DNA of 64,000 nucleotides from an uncultured Candidatus Saccharibacteria bacterium (GTDB taxonomy: Bacteria; Patescibacteriota; Saccharimonadia; Saccharimonadales; Saccharimonadaceae), in the NCBI GenBank assembly GCA_937924995.1, contig CALEXY010000019.1:1-64000 (forward strand), given 5' to 3'. Below are positions 8,413-17,608 of this stretch, in pieces. A program made the position numbers and the translations under genes. The notes beneath the pieces were generated by a model. It saw nothing but the letters and a program-made list of their open reading frames with translations. It was not told the DNA's origin and ran no database searches. Numbering within the stretch: position 1 is the stretch's first letter; every line of letters begins with the position of its first letter.

Positions 8413-10284
8413 TTACAACTTAGTGAAGTAGCCCTTAATGCCTGGAGCGCGACCGATGCGGAGCCATTCCTTACCAGCATCGGCTGGAGTATACATAAAG
8501 GAGTTATTACCACCCCTAAGATTTCGACGCTTATCAAAGATTAATTTGCTACCTTCCGCGGTGATATTCGAGACGTCGAAATCATTTTTGGCATAAATAT
8601 GCTTAAGATTATCCTCGCCTTGCCTAATAGTGTTACTGCTAGGATTCACCCTCTGGAACATTCTACTAACGTTAGTAAGCTTCGGTGTTTTGAAATTGAT
8701 GATAAAAATATCGACAATCCCCTTCATCTCGGCGAACATGCCTTCCATAGTGGTGACATTTTCGGTATTAAAGTTATCGAGGCGAAGATCAGTAATGCCG
8801 TGAACCTGATAGAACATATAGGCCATATCCGTTACCTTACTAGTGTCAAAATTCGAAATATTGAGATTTTTCAATTCATTTGCGCCACTGAACATAGAGT
8901 GCATATTGGTAACCTTAGCGGTATTAAAATGACTTAAATCTAGGAGCTTAATTACGGAACAGTCCTTAAACATCTCACCCATATTCTCAACATTTCCGGT
9001 GTTAAAATTATCTAGCATAATATTTATCACTTTACTCATACCAGAAAACATTTCTGACATATCAGTGACATTACTGGTGTCGAAATTACTTATCTTTAAT
9101 ACGCCAAGTTTATTAATACCCTTGAACATCCCCTTCATGGTCTTCGCATTTTTTGTATTCATGGCACTTAGATCTAGACCAATAATTTCGTAATTACCGG
9201 CAAACATTTCTGACATATCAGTCACGTTTTCCGTATTAAAGCCTGCCATCGAGATATCGGACATTCGGTGGTTATCCCGGAAGATCCCACGCATGTTGGT
9301 GACACTCTGAGCGTTGATGTTTTCGGTCCTAATGTTACTATATGACTTTAGACCAGCAAACATATACGACATATCTTTAGCATATTTGGCATCAAAACTA
9401 TCTAAATCTATAAGGTTAAGCTCAGACAGATCTTTAAAAGTATTTTTACTGTCTTCATGGAAATAGATTTTATCGGCTGTGGTATAGAAAAAGAGATGAC
9501 GAAGAACTGGATCCCACCAAGCCTTAATTTCGTAGAATGGCTTCGTAGGGTCATTAATATTTATCACATTAGTACTAGCGGCAGGTAAAGCAGAAGCACG
9601 TCGAATTAACTTAATCTTAGTTTTATCAGTAGTAAGCTCGCTAAGCTTTGCCTGAAAGTCATCGCCAGTAGTTAGATAGGCGGCAGTCTCGAATGGATTA
9701 ATTACCGTTGAAAGAATCAGACCATTTCGATAAATTCCAGGCATGAGGTCCGTGCTACCACGAACTGCTATACTGAAAATATTTTCGCTCGGCACTGAAT
9801 CGGAGGCCTTATTAGTGGCGATAATAGCTTTTGGCTCTGATTTTTTCGGGATTGGCATATAGTTATTTTGGCCCTCCAACTGATAAGCCCAGGTATTTTT
9901 TGGAATCGACCCCTCGAGCGCGATTGGACTCGTGATTGAAGAAATTTTAGTACTAATCGTATTATCGGTGTGTTTTAAAGCGGTTTCATCGGAATTAGCG
10001 CTAATAGTAGTAGTATAGCCGGCCGGAGCATTCGTTTTTACAGTTAGCTTTGCGGAAGAAGACACACTTGACATATCGAATACAGCGAGGTTACCAAATT
10101 CATAACCAAACGCTTTCACATCACAGGTAACGCTCAATGTCGGATCTATGGCGTGACTATTGAACGACAGAATAAAAATATTAATAATTAATAAAATAAC
10201 TAGATAGATTAGCCCTGAAAATAGAATTTTATTCTCTTTCAAAAATCTAGTTTGGTTCGCAGTTTTAACTAAATTTCTCTCCAT
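8413..10284 (-). CDS. BspA-like leucine-rich-repeat surface protein 4 (DUF285)
   Basis: 623 residues and the most divergent of the tandem set. Signal segment at about residues 22-44; the N-terminal domain starts LSVTCDVKAFGYEFGN instead of the common LSASVD...NGNQ form. Linker with LFFYTTADKIYFHEDS, about ten repeat units (MAGFNTENVTDM type), cap GGNNSFMYTP...WLRIGRAPGIKGYFTKL. Its divergence suggests an older duplication. The start follows TGC-TATGAT by 8 bases. It is the first gene of the tandem block in the direction of transcription. Confidence 0.9.
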   Translation of the reverse strand: MERNLVKTANQTRFLKENKILFSGLIYLVILLIINIFILSFNSHAIDPTLSVTCDVKAFGYEFGNLAVFDMSSVSSSAKLTVKTNAPAGYTTTISANSDETALKHTDNTISTKISSITSPIALEGSIPKNTWAYQLEGQNNYMPIPKKSEPKAIIATNKASDSVPSENIFSIAVRGSTDLMPGIYRNGLILSTVINPFETAAYLTTGDDFQAKLSELTTDKTKIKLIRRASALPAASTNVININDPTKPFYEIKAWWDPVLRHLFFYTTADKIYFHEDSKNTFKDLSELNLIDLDSFDAKYAKDMSYMFAGLKSYSNIRTENINAQSVTNMRGIFRDNHRMSDISMAGFNTENVTDMSEMFAGNYEIIGLDLSAMNTKNAKTMKGMFKGINKLGVLKISNFDTSNVTDMSEMFSGMSKVINIMLDNFNTGNVENMGEMFKDCSVIKLLDLSHFNTAKVTNMHSMFSGANELKNLNISNFDTSKVTDMAYMFYQVHGITDLRLDNFNTENVTTMEGMFAEMKGIVDIFIINFKTPKLTNVSRMFQRVNPSSNTIRQGEDNLKHIYAKNDFDVSNITAEGSKLIFDKRRNLRGGNNSFMYTPADAGKEWLRIGRAPGIKGYFTKL

Positions 10285-10292
10285 ACATTTTC

Positions 10293-10301
10293 ATCATAGC
10301 A
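10293..10301 (-). promoter_or_regulatory. Extended -10 promoter of BspA-like gene 4
   Basis: TGC-TATGAT on the minus strand, 8 bases before the ATG. Confidence 0.55.
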
Positions 10302-10359
10302 TAAGTGGTATAAAAGTATAGCTTGATTAAAAACAGAGATTATGCACTAGTAGCTAAAA

Positions 10360-11487
10360 TTAGCGGCCGTGAATGAAGAGATACTTAGCATATTCGCTTG
10401 GGCCAATCGTGTAAGAACCAACCACACCCCAACCAGCTCGACCGTTCATATCAGAAATCGTAATCGTACCATCAGCGTTTACCGAATCCACGATACCGAC
10501 GTGGCCATAATAACCACTGTTGGTCTGGAAAATATCACCAGCTTGTGGATTGGTGCCACGACTGGTTGGGAAGAGACCAGAAAGAGCATAACCCCAAGTA
10601 TTAGCGTTACCAAGACCACCTGGGAGAATATAGCTTGAACCCATAGAGGCACGACGTTCCCAGGTGTACCAAGTACACCAACCCCATGGCATTGGGTTTC
10701 TCGAGGTGGAATAAGTACGATAGGAGGAAACCGCGTATGAAGAATTGCCCGAATAGGTAGAAGTCGAACGCACAACCGGTGCCACATAATCTGGACGCTC
10801 TTTATCCGGTAGTTCGCCGTTTGGTAGTAAAATAGCTTGACCTTCAGTCAGAGTCTGATCTAGTTCAAGGTTATTTGAGGTGATAATTTCATCAGCAGAA
10901 GACTTATATTTTTCGGCAATCGAGGCCACGGTTTCGCCAGCTTTTACTGTATAAACAATACCAGCACGCGATGGAATATAAATCGATTCCCCCACTTCCG
11001 GCACATAGGAAGCCTTAAATTTATTCGACCAGCGAATCATATTGATATCAACACCACAAGAAGCATATTTGGCAGCCAAAGTATCCAAGGTTTCACCCTC
11101 GGCGATTACGTGCTTGATTACGCCAACCTTAGAACAAGCCGCTAGATTTAGAGTGGTAGGCTTTTCCATTTTTTCGACAGAAGTTTGACCAGATTGCTGT
11201 AAGACCGTGAAGGAGTTATAATTTACATTCAAGACGTCGGAAGAAGCCAAACTCATAGTGTCAGCGAGTTCAGACACCATATAAAATTCAGAAAGCTGGT
11301 CGGCCGAAACCGCATAGTCTTTCTTGGAAATTACTTCAAGGTCCGGACTAGTCACATCATCGGTCTGTTGCTTATCTTTGGAGCCCACAAAAGCCACACC
11401 AAAAATCAGTACAGATAGAGCGAAATACGGGAATATCTTAGTGAGGAAGTAATTTAAGCTAAATTGTGATCGTTTTTTCTTTGTCAT
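10360..11487 (-). CDS. Membrane-anchored LysM/CHAP peptidoglycan hydrolase
   Basis: 375 residues. One N-terminal membrane segment (about 17-35), two LysM domains (about 126-172 and 179-222) that would bind peptidoglycan, a Ser/Tyr-rich linker, and a C-terminal CHAP domain with Cys271 (WCTWYTW) and His329 (YGHVGIV) as the expected catalytic pair. CHAP enzymes are amidases or endopeptidases that cut the peptide part of peptidoglycan. It is the last gene after the baseplate-J-like and RuvX-MltG genes, 19 bases downstream, which supports a cell-wall remodelling or division role. No clear ribosome site is visible. Confidence 0.88.
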   Translation of the reverse strand: MTKKKRSQFSLNYFLTKIFPYFALSVLIFGVAFVGSKDKQQTDDVTSPDLEVISKKDYAVSADQLSEFYMVSELADTMSLASSDVLNVNYNSFTVLQQSGQTSVEKMEKPTTLNLAACSKVGVIKHVIAEGETLDTLAAKYASCGVDINMIRWSNKFKASYVPEVGESIYIPSRAGIVYTVKAGETVASIAEKYKSSADEIITSNNLELDQTLTEGQAILLPNGELPDKERPDYVAPVVRSTSTYSGNSSYAVSSYRTYSTSRNPMPWGWCTWYTWERRASMGSSYILPGGLGNANTWGYALSGLFPTSRGTNPQAGDIFQTNSGYYGHVGIVDSVNADGTITISDMNGRAGWGVVGSYTIGPSEYAKYLFIHGR

Positions 11488-11506
11488 AATTAGCCGGTCG
11501 CTGCCC

Positions 11507-13264
11507 CTAAATTTGCACCTTACAGAGTTTCTGACAGTGGTCGCGAATCTTCTGATTGTGCTCAGCGTCGGTGCTACTATAATACATTAAACCGTCGTCG
11601 CCTGTCAAGAAATAAAGCATAGAGGCTTTCGAGCTATCTGGTTCAGCTACCGCGAGAAGTGCGGCCTTGGAGGGCACGGCAATCGGTCCTGGAGGTAGCC
11701 CCGGAAACTTACGAGTATTATAAAGACTATTGACGGCTAAAATATCGGCATTGGTAGCATTAGTACGATCGATGCCAGTAATATCCGCAGCATAAGTCGC
11801 AGTCACATCAGACCCCAATGCGATCCCCTGCTTCAAACGATTCTGAAAAACCATGGAGACACCTGGCATATCTTCGGTGCGAGCCTCTTTTTGGATAATG
11901 GAAGCAAGAATAATTCCCTCACGCAAAGATAAACCTCTGGCCTTAAATTTTTCTTCAAGTTGATTCGAAACTACGACATCGTTGAATTGATTCAAGATAG
12001 TTGTAATGACATTCTCGAGTTTTTCATGGTTGTAAAATTGATAAGTTTCTCCATAGAGATACCCCTCAAGTGCCAACTTTACAGGAATTTCTGGGTTAGA
12101 AAGTTTAGTTTCGTCAGCATAGAGACCTTTTAAGACAGGGTTGTCATAGTGCTTAGTGAGGGCCTGGTTAATTTCCTCTTCGGAATAGCCGAGAGTGCGG
12201 AACTGATGAATGATGCCAGTTTGTGATTTACCTTTATCCCCGAGGAGATTAGTGCCAGGGAGGATTGTTAGATTAAAAACATCAGAAGAAACCACACCAT
12301 TCACTAATTGTTTAGCGATGGCACGAGCTGACATGGTTTTACGAAAACTGTATTTACCGGTTTTTAGTTTGGCGTGAAGATTATTAATGCGAGCATAAAG
12401 CTCAAAAGCCAGAGGATTTCTAATTAAATCGGCCTGCTTGAGATTATTCGCGATTTGCTTAACGGACTCACCAGCGCTAATTTCGATGGTTTGATACTCG
12501 CAGACGGAATTAGCTTCTTTTTCATTAGATTCAGCGGCAGCCTTTGCGGAATCAAAACGACAATTAGCTGAAGAGACTGGCTGTAAGGAATACCAATAAT
12601 ACCCGCCGCCAAATAATCCAGCAAGAAAGATTAAAATGAGGAGTGAAAATATAATTCTCTTAACTTTTTTCATAGGTTTTTCTAAACTTCTATCTGGCCT
12701 GGGAGCCTCCGTAGACTCAGACTCCGATTTGATGGGCTCATTAATAATAGATTGAACTTCTGGGGAACCGAGTGTGGCAGCAGGACTAAAGGACGGGCTT
12801 ATCGCGGTGGCAGGACTCGCTAGTTGATTGGGGATTTTGACTGCAGAATTTTGGGCAAGTTTAGCGGCATAATTTTCGATAAAATCCTGCAAGATAATAC
12901 TGGCAGCCTCGGCATCGATTTCGCCTTTTTCAAAATTCTTTTTGCGCTTTTTCAGACGCTCTTCAGCCATTACGGAAGTGAGCGATTCGTCTTGAAAGTA
13001 GATACGGGCGCCTGGCATCGAGGCAGCGAGAGTATCGGCAAATTTGCGCGCATAGGCAGACTGGGCAGTTTCATTGCCGTCATTACTACGAGGTAGGCCC
13101 ACGACGAAAAAATTCGTATCATTCAGTCTGGCAATACGGAGAATTTCCGGAATTTCTTGACCATTCACCAAGACATAGCCGTTCGGAATAGCGATGCGAA
13201 CAGAGGTGTCCGCTTTCGCTACGCCGATACGCTTAGTGCCCACATCTAAACCAATAATGCGCAT
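11507..13264 (-). CDS. Fusion of RuvX/YqgF nuclease and MltG endolytic transglycosylase
   Basis: 585 residues. Residues 1-136 are a RuvX/YqgF RNase-H-like domain with Asp7 (GLDVGTKRIG), Glu93 (DESLTS) and Asp117; this family is implicated in 16S rRNA end processing or Holliday junction resolution. A Pro/Ser-rich linker (about 137-200) leads to a membrane segment (203-223) and a YceG/MltG domain with catalytic Glu460 (ASIIQKEA) and the YNTRKFPGLPPGPI signature at 515-528. The topology works: nuclease inside, glycan-cleaving domain outside. The two genes are neighbours in many bacteria; here they form one frame. The start overlaps the upstream stop by one base (TAATG). Confidence 0.88.
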   Translation of the reverse strand: MRIIGLDVGTKRIGVAKADTSVRIAIPNGYVLVNGQEIPEILRIARLNDTNFFVVGLPRSNDGNETAQSAYARKFADTLAASMPGARIYFQDESLTSVMAEERLKKRKKNFEKGEIDAEAASIILQDFIENYAAKLAQNSAVKIPNQLASPATAISPSFSPAATLGSPEVQSIINEPIKSESESTEAPRPDRSLEKPMKKVKRIIFSLLILIFLAGLFGGGYYWYSLQPVSSANCRFDSAKAAAESNEKEANSVCEYQTIEISAGESVKQIANNLKQADLIRNPLAFELYARINNLHAKLKTGKYSFRKTMSARAIAKQLVNGVVSSDVFNLTILPGTNLLGDKGKSQTGIIHQFRTLGYSEEEINQALTKHYDNPVLKGLYADETKLSNPEIPVKLALEGYLYGETYQFYNHEKLENVITTILNQFNDVVVSNQLEEKFKARGLSLREGIILASIIQKEARTEDMPGVSMVFQNRLKQGIALGSDVTATYAADITGIDRTNATNADILAVNSLYNTRKFPGLPPGPIAVPSKAALLAVAEPDSSKASMLYFLTGDDGLMYYSSTDAEHNQKIRDHCQKLCKVQI

Positions 13265-14979
13265 TAGTTCTCTACCGTAATTTTAATTGATACTTTATTA
13301 GCGTCGTTTGGAATTTGGCGAACCCATGGGAAGGAAGTATTCACTTCAACGTCAGAAACGCCATTGATAGATTTAATTAAAGTAGTCACTTCGCCAACTT
13401 TTTTGCCGAGGGATTTTTCAAGTACAGATTGTTCGGTGACTTCTGGACCAGTTTTCAAGGTAGCTTTAATCTTAGCAGTTACGGAATTATTATTGTTTTG
13501 GAATTTTTCAATGAAGATATTGCCAGTTTCGTAGATTTTCTGATCACTACCGAGACGAGTAGAAACCACAGACTTAACATATTCTTCAATTGCCGCCTTA
13601 TCGACATAATTTACGCTGTAGGTAGTTTTGGCCGTGAGCTTGGCCTTGCCATTCTCAGTCGGCTGATCGACGGCAGGACTGGAAGTCGGATCGGCGGTAA
13701 CTTTTTTGTAGCTATCTTCAATTTTAATATCGTCAGAAGGCACTTTTTCGAATAATTCCTCTTTTATACCATCAGCTTCGGTCAATTTTCCCTTAGCCTT
13801 GGTAATATCAGAAGCGGTGACAATTTTTTGAATCTTATCGGTACCACCTTTAAATGCGGAATTAGCATAGCCCTCAACTCCAGCCACAGAAGATTGCCAG
13901 CCGGAGCTTACAGCTTCAATATTATACTTCGCGCCACCCTCGATTGCGGTAGCTTTCACGGTTTTAGCCACCTGACATTTACCACTGTGGCGACCGGCGT
14001 CACAATTCGAGATCGAACCATCCCAAGAAATTTTTACCTCTTGATTAGTTAAGAAATTGAGATTGCGGTAAGCAAAAGCGGAACCCTGAGGCACAGTCGC
14101 GACATCTGGTCTAGAAGCGGTAGCAGTAGTGGTCGACATATCGAAAGTAGCGATGAGGCGTAATTCACCCGTAGCCTTATCTCCGACATTTTTCTCGCCT
14201 GTAGCCTCAAATTCAACTTCAGAGTTCTTCTCGAGACTAGCAGTTTCGAGGAAGAATTTACCATCTTTCGAGACGGCTTGTTTGGTATCAGTGACAAAAG
14301 AAACATTTTCGGAGAAATTCTCAGCGATGGTCTTAATTTTGACGGAAATCTTGGCGGCAGGTGCCAAAATAAAGGCCCAGATGAAGCTTCCGATCAAAAG
14401 AATCGCAGCCACCACACCAATAATGATACGATTTTTCAAGGAATCGAGAGTAAGAATCTTTTTCGGCTGATTATCCGCCTCTTCATCTTCAGGATTCTTC
14501 GCGACTTCTTCGGAATCCAGATTCATAGTCGAATTTTTCGTCAGATTCGAGGTGGTATTCGCACGATTAGCGGTTTCCTCATTCGTAGTGCGGACACGAG
14601 AAACACTACTGGTTGGCGCGGCTTTTTCGTTAATTTCAATCTCTTCATTCAGACCGGACTTCTTAGCCTTGGCTGGATATTCGAGATCCGCTTCATTAAA
14701 TTCAGAAGGCAAGGTCGGGCGCGAACTCAAATTCTTCGCAAAAGGTAGACTTGAAAGCGCCGCCATTTTCATGAGGGTCGGATCAGTGGTGACCACCACA
14801 ATGGCTTTGTCGTGAACTTTTGCGGTACGAGCAATCAGCTTAAGGTTAATAGAGCTGCGCAGAACGTTCAACTTTTTCGGTGGAACAAGTGCAATAATTT
14901 TCTGTTTGGAAGCTTTGATATGGTTGATAATATCAGTAATATCATCCTCGGGCTCGATATAAAAAGTGTCCTTATTCAT
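13264..14979 (-). CDS. Membrane protein with baseplate-J-like extracytoplasmic domain
   Basis: 571 residues. An N-terminal cytosolic part (1-100, with the KIIALVPPKKLNVLRSSINL stretch) is followed by an acidic linker, one membrane segment (about 184-208) and a long exported domain with beta-rich sequence resembling the baseplate J/gp47 family often assigned to such CPR proteins. Function is unknown; an envelope or contact-structure role is possible. It heads the operon with RuvX-MltG and the CHAP hydrolase. The start lies 6 bases after TGT-TAAAAT, so a leaderless mRNA is predicted. The family assignment rests on recall of similar sequences and is moderate. Confidence 0.6.
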   Translation of the reverse strand: MNKDTFYIEPEDDITDIINHIKASKQKIIALVPPKKLNVLRSSINLKLIARTAKVHDKAIVVVTTDPTLMKMAALSSLPFAKNLSSRPTLPSEFNEADLEYPAKAKKSGLNEEIEINEKAAPTSSVSRVRTTNEETANRANTTSNLTKNSTMNLDSEEVAKNPEDEEADNQPKKILTLDSLKNRIIIGVVAAILLIGSFIWAFILAPAAKISVKIKTIAENFSENVSFVTDTKQAVSKDGKFFLETASLEKNSEVEFEATGEKNVGDKATGELRLIATFDMSTTTATASRPDVATVPQGSAFAYRNLNFLTNQEVKISWDGSISNCDAGRHSGKCQVAKTVKATAIEGGAKYNIEAVSSGWQSSVAGVEGYANSAFKGGTDKIQKIVTASDITKAKGKLTEADGIKEELFEKVPSDDIKIEDSYKKVTADPTSSPAVDQPTENGKAKLTAKTTYSVNYVDKAAIEEYVKSVVSTRLGSDQKIYETGNIFIEKFQNNNNSVTAKIKATLKTGPEVTEQSVLEKSLGKKVGEVTTLIKSINGVSDVEVNTSFPWVRQIPNDANKVSIKITVEN

Positions 14980-14985
14980 ACATCG

Positions 14986-14994
14986 ATTTTAACA
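14986..14994 (-). promoter_or_regulatory. Extended -10 promoter of the envelope operon
   Basis: TGT-TAAAAT on the minus strand with exactly 6 bases to the ATG. It lies back to back with the promoter of the histidine kinase at 15022. Confidence 0.6.
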
Positions 14995-15021
14995 TATATT
15001 TGCACCGAACCAATAAGTTTA

Positions 15022-15030
15022 TGCTAAAAT
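15022..15030 (+). promoter_or_regulatory. Extended -10 promoter of the histidine kinase operon
   Basis: TGC-TAAAAT, 7 bases before the ATG at 15038, in the common TTATGnTAAAAT context. Confidence 0.6.
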
Positions 15031-15037
15031 AAGCTTA

Positions 15038-16921
15038 ATGAGTATCTTTGATTTTATTAAAAAAGGACCGGGCGCACAGGCGGGCGCGAACAGTGCTGGT
15101 GGCGCGGTGGCTGGTGCGGAGAGTGCAGAAATTTTAGCCAATCTCGTACTAAATACGATTGATAGTGGCGTAATTATCGTGCTGCCGACTGGAGTAATTG
15201 AATACATCAATCCAGCAGCAGTAAGTTTACTGGGCGGGCAAATGGCGCAAAACTTCTTGGGGGCTAAATTAGAAGATATTTTGAAACTTGAAAACGGCCA
15301 AGGTGTGGCGATCCCAGCGCAAAATAACCTGGTTTTCTATGCGGTAAATAATGGCCAAAATTACACCACGCGCGAATATTTCTTGGTTAATTTGCAAGGC
15401 CAAAAAAAGCCTGTGGCATTCAAAGTTATTACAGCACATTCACCTAAAAATGAACGTATCGTGACTTTTTATGATATTACTTCCGAACTGGAAGCCGAGA
15501 GTGAGCAAACCGAATTTATTTCGACGGCTTCTCACGAAATGCGCACACCAGTAGCTTCGATTGAAGGATATCTAGGATTGGCTTTAAATCCAAAAACCGC
15601 CACGATCGACGAACGTGCGAAAAAATATCTGGAAGAGGCGCATAAATCTTCTCAACATCTCGGTAAATTATTCCGTGATTTGCTCGATGTAACGAAACTT
15701 GATGATAAAAGAATCAAAGCACACCTAACGCCGATTGAGATAACTTCCACAGTCCGCTCGATTGCCGAAGGTCAAATTCCGAAGATGAGCGAAAAGAATA
15801 TTCATTTTACTTTTGGCTCCTCCTCTTCCGCCAATATGAATGGCGGACGCGTAATTAATCAAGAAGTTTTTGCTGCTATTGATGTGGATTTTCTACGTGA
15901 GATTATTAATAATTTGATCGAAAACGCGATTAAATATACCAATAACGGGGGTGGCATTTGGGTGAATGTGCGTGGTGATGGCGACCGTGTTTTGATTAAT
16001 GTGACAGATACCGGTATTGGTATTTCACCAGAGGATAGCAAGCATGTCTTTCAAAAATTCTACCGTGCGGATAACTCAGAAACTCGCACCATCGGCGGCA
16101 CTGGCCTTGGTCTTTATATTGTGAAGGAACGCGTGGAAGCGATGAGCGGTTCGACTTGGGTGGAGAGTACTTTTGGCGAAGGATCGACTTTCTACGTAGC
16201 CTTCCCTCGCCTGACTTATGAAGAATATTTGCGCCGCAAACAAATCGAAGCCAACACTCAGGCAATGACGCCACAAAATTCTGTTGCTTCTAATCCTGCC
16301 GATTCTGCCTCTAATGAAAATCAACCCCCGGCACCAATGCAGTTTTCGACTGAGGTGACCACACCAGGCCAAGTAGCAGCGCCAGCAGTAGCACCAGCAG
16401 CAGCGCCAGTATCGACAACAACGAATACGCCGATCCAAACTGAAGCACCTATGCAAGCACCAGCAGCGTCAACTACGCCGATTCAGGCACCAGTAGCAGC
16501 ACAGACACCAACGGTGTCGACTACGCCAACTCAAGTGCCAGCGCCAGCACAGACGCCAACAGTGTCGACTGCACTAGTTCAGACACCAGCGCCAGCAATC
16601 AATCTCGAGACTGCCGCATCATCCGCACCTGCAGCTCCAACTGAGACAGCCACATCATCCACACCAGTAGCTCCGATGACTCCTGCGGCACCAGTTATGT
16701 CAGCCAATCCGGTGATTTCAAATGTATCCACCACACCATCTACGCCTGCCACCCAGACGACTTCACCTACACCAGCTACTCCGACTGCACCAGTTATGCA
16801 AACTAATCCATTCCTACAGAATACTACTGCCACAACTCAAAATACTCCAGCTACACCGAATAACGCCAATATGCCTACCCCACCAATCACGCCAACTAAC
16901 CCAAACATCTTAAATAAGTAA
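15038..16921 (+). CDS. Cytosolic PAS-domain sensor histidine kinase with long disordered tail
   Basis: 627 residues with no membrane segment. A PAS-like domain (about 30-150) precedes the HisKA helix with His166 (TASHEMRTP) and the HATPase domain: N box NNLIENAIKYTN (291-302), G1 DTGIGIS and G2 GGTGLGLYIVKE. From about residue 400 to the end lies a low-complexity Ala/Pro/Thr/Gln tail with internal repeats (QTPTVST units), ending with an NPFLQN motif. It would phosphorylate the regulator encoded ten bases downstream. The signal is probably internal (redox, ligand or partner). The tail is unusually long for this class and shares composition with the regulator's tail. Confidence 0.92.
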   Translation: MSIFDFIKKGPGAQAGANSAGGAVAGAESAEILANLVLNTIDSGVIIVLPTGVIEYINPAAVSLLGGQMAQNFLGAKLEDILKLENGQGVAIPAQNNLVFYAVNNGQNYTTREYFLVNLQGQKKPVAFKVITAHSPKNERIVTFYDITSELEAESEQTEFISTASHEMRTPVASIEGYLGLALNPKTATIDERAKKYLEEAHKSSQHLGKLFRDLLDVTKLDDKRIKAHLTPIEITSTVRSIAEGQIPKMSEKNIHFTFGSSSSANMNGGRVINQEVFAAIDVDFLREIINNLIENAIKYTNNGGGIWVNVRGDGDRVLINVTDTGIGISPEDSKHVFQKFYRADNSETRTIGGTGLGLYIVKERVEAMSGSTWVESTFGEGSTFYVAFPRLTYEEYLRRKQIEANTQAMTPQNSVASNPADSASNENQPPAPMQFSTEVTTPGQVAAPAVAPAAAPVSTTTNTPIQTEAPMQAPAASTTPIQAPVAAQTPTVSTTPTQVPAPAQTPTVSTALVQTPAPAINLETAASSAPAAPTETATSSTPVAPMTPAAPVMSANPVISNVSTTPSTPATQTTSPTPATPTAPVMQTNPFLQNTTATTQNTPATPNNANMPTPPITPTNPNILNK

Positions 16922-16930
16922 GGAGAGAAG

Positions 16931-17608
16931 ATGACAAAAATTTTATTAGTTGAAGACGACCAAAGCTTACGCGAGATTTACGGAATTAGATTAACGGCGG
17001 AAGGCTACGAAATTGCCTCCGCAGGTGACGGTGAAGCGGCTCTTGCTCTAGCAGTAAAAGAACGCCCAGACTTAATTATCTCCGACGTGATGATGCCAAA
17101 GATTTCGGGCTTTGACATGCTCGATATTCTGCGTTCGACACCAGAAACTGCCAATATTAAGGTAATTATGATGACCGCCCTTTCGGCCGATGACCAAAAA
17201 GCCCGTGGTGAATCATTAGGGGCGGATCGCTTCCTGGTAAAATCCCAAGTTGGTATCGAAGACGTGGTGAATGCTGTTCATGAAGTCTTAAATGACGCAA
17301 ACGGCGCACCGACTACTACAGCAACTGCTCCGACTACAGATAATATGATGACTCAATTCGCGGCTGCGCCAGCACAAACCCCAGTCGTAACAACAACACA
17401 ACCTGCCTCACCGGCCAAAACTCCAGTTCAGACTCCTGCACAACCTGTCGCATCAGCTCAACCTTTTGTATCTGCACAGCCAATTGCGCAAACTCAACCG
17501 ATCACTCCGACACAGCCAGCCACCCAAACTCAGCCAGTTCAAACTCAGCCCGCCACTCCAGTCCAGCCATCAATCAATAACTCTAACCCATTTCTAGGTA
17601 ATGTATAG
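16931..17608 (+). CDS. Response regulator receiver with Pro/Gln/Thr-rich tail, no output domain
   Basis: 225 residues. A CheY-like receiver spans about 1-122 with acidic Asp9/Asp10, phosphoacceptor Asp52 (LIISDVMMPK) and Lys104. The rest (123-225) is a disordered tail of PTQPATQTQP-like sequence ending NNSNPFLGNV. There is no DNA-binding domain, so it probably acts by protein contact. AGGAGAGAAG in the 9-base gap after the kinase gene is its ribosome site, so the two are cotranscribed. The tail composition and NPFL motif match those of the kinase tail, hinting at a shared partner or scaffold. Confidence 0.9.
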   Translation: MTKILLVEDDQSLREIYGIRLTAEGYEIASAGDGEAALALAVKERPDLIISDVMMPKISGFDMLDILRSTPETANIKVIMMTALSADDQKARGESLGADRFLVKSQVGIEDVVNAVHEVLNDANGAPTTTATAPTTDNMMTQFAAAPAQTPVVTTTQPASPAKTPVQTPAQPVASAQPFVSAQPIAQTQPITPTQPATQTQPVQTQPATPVQPSINNSNPFLGNV

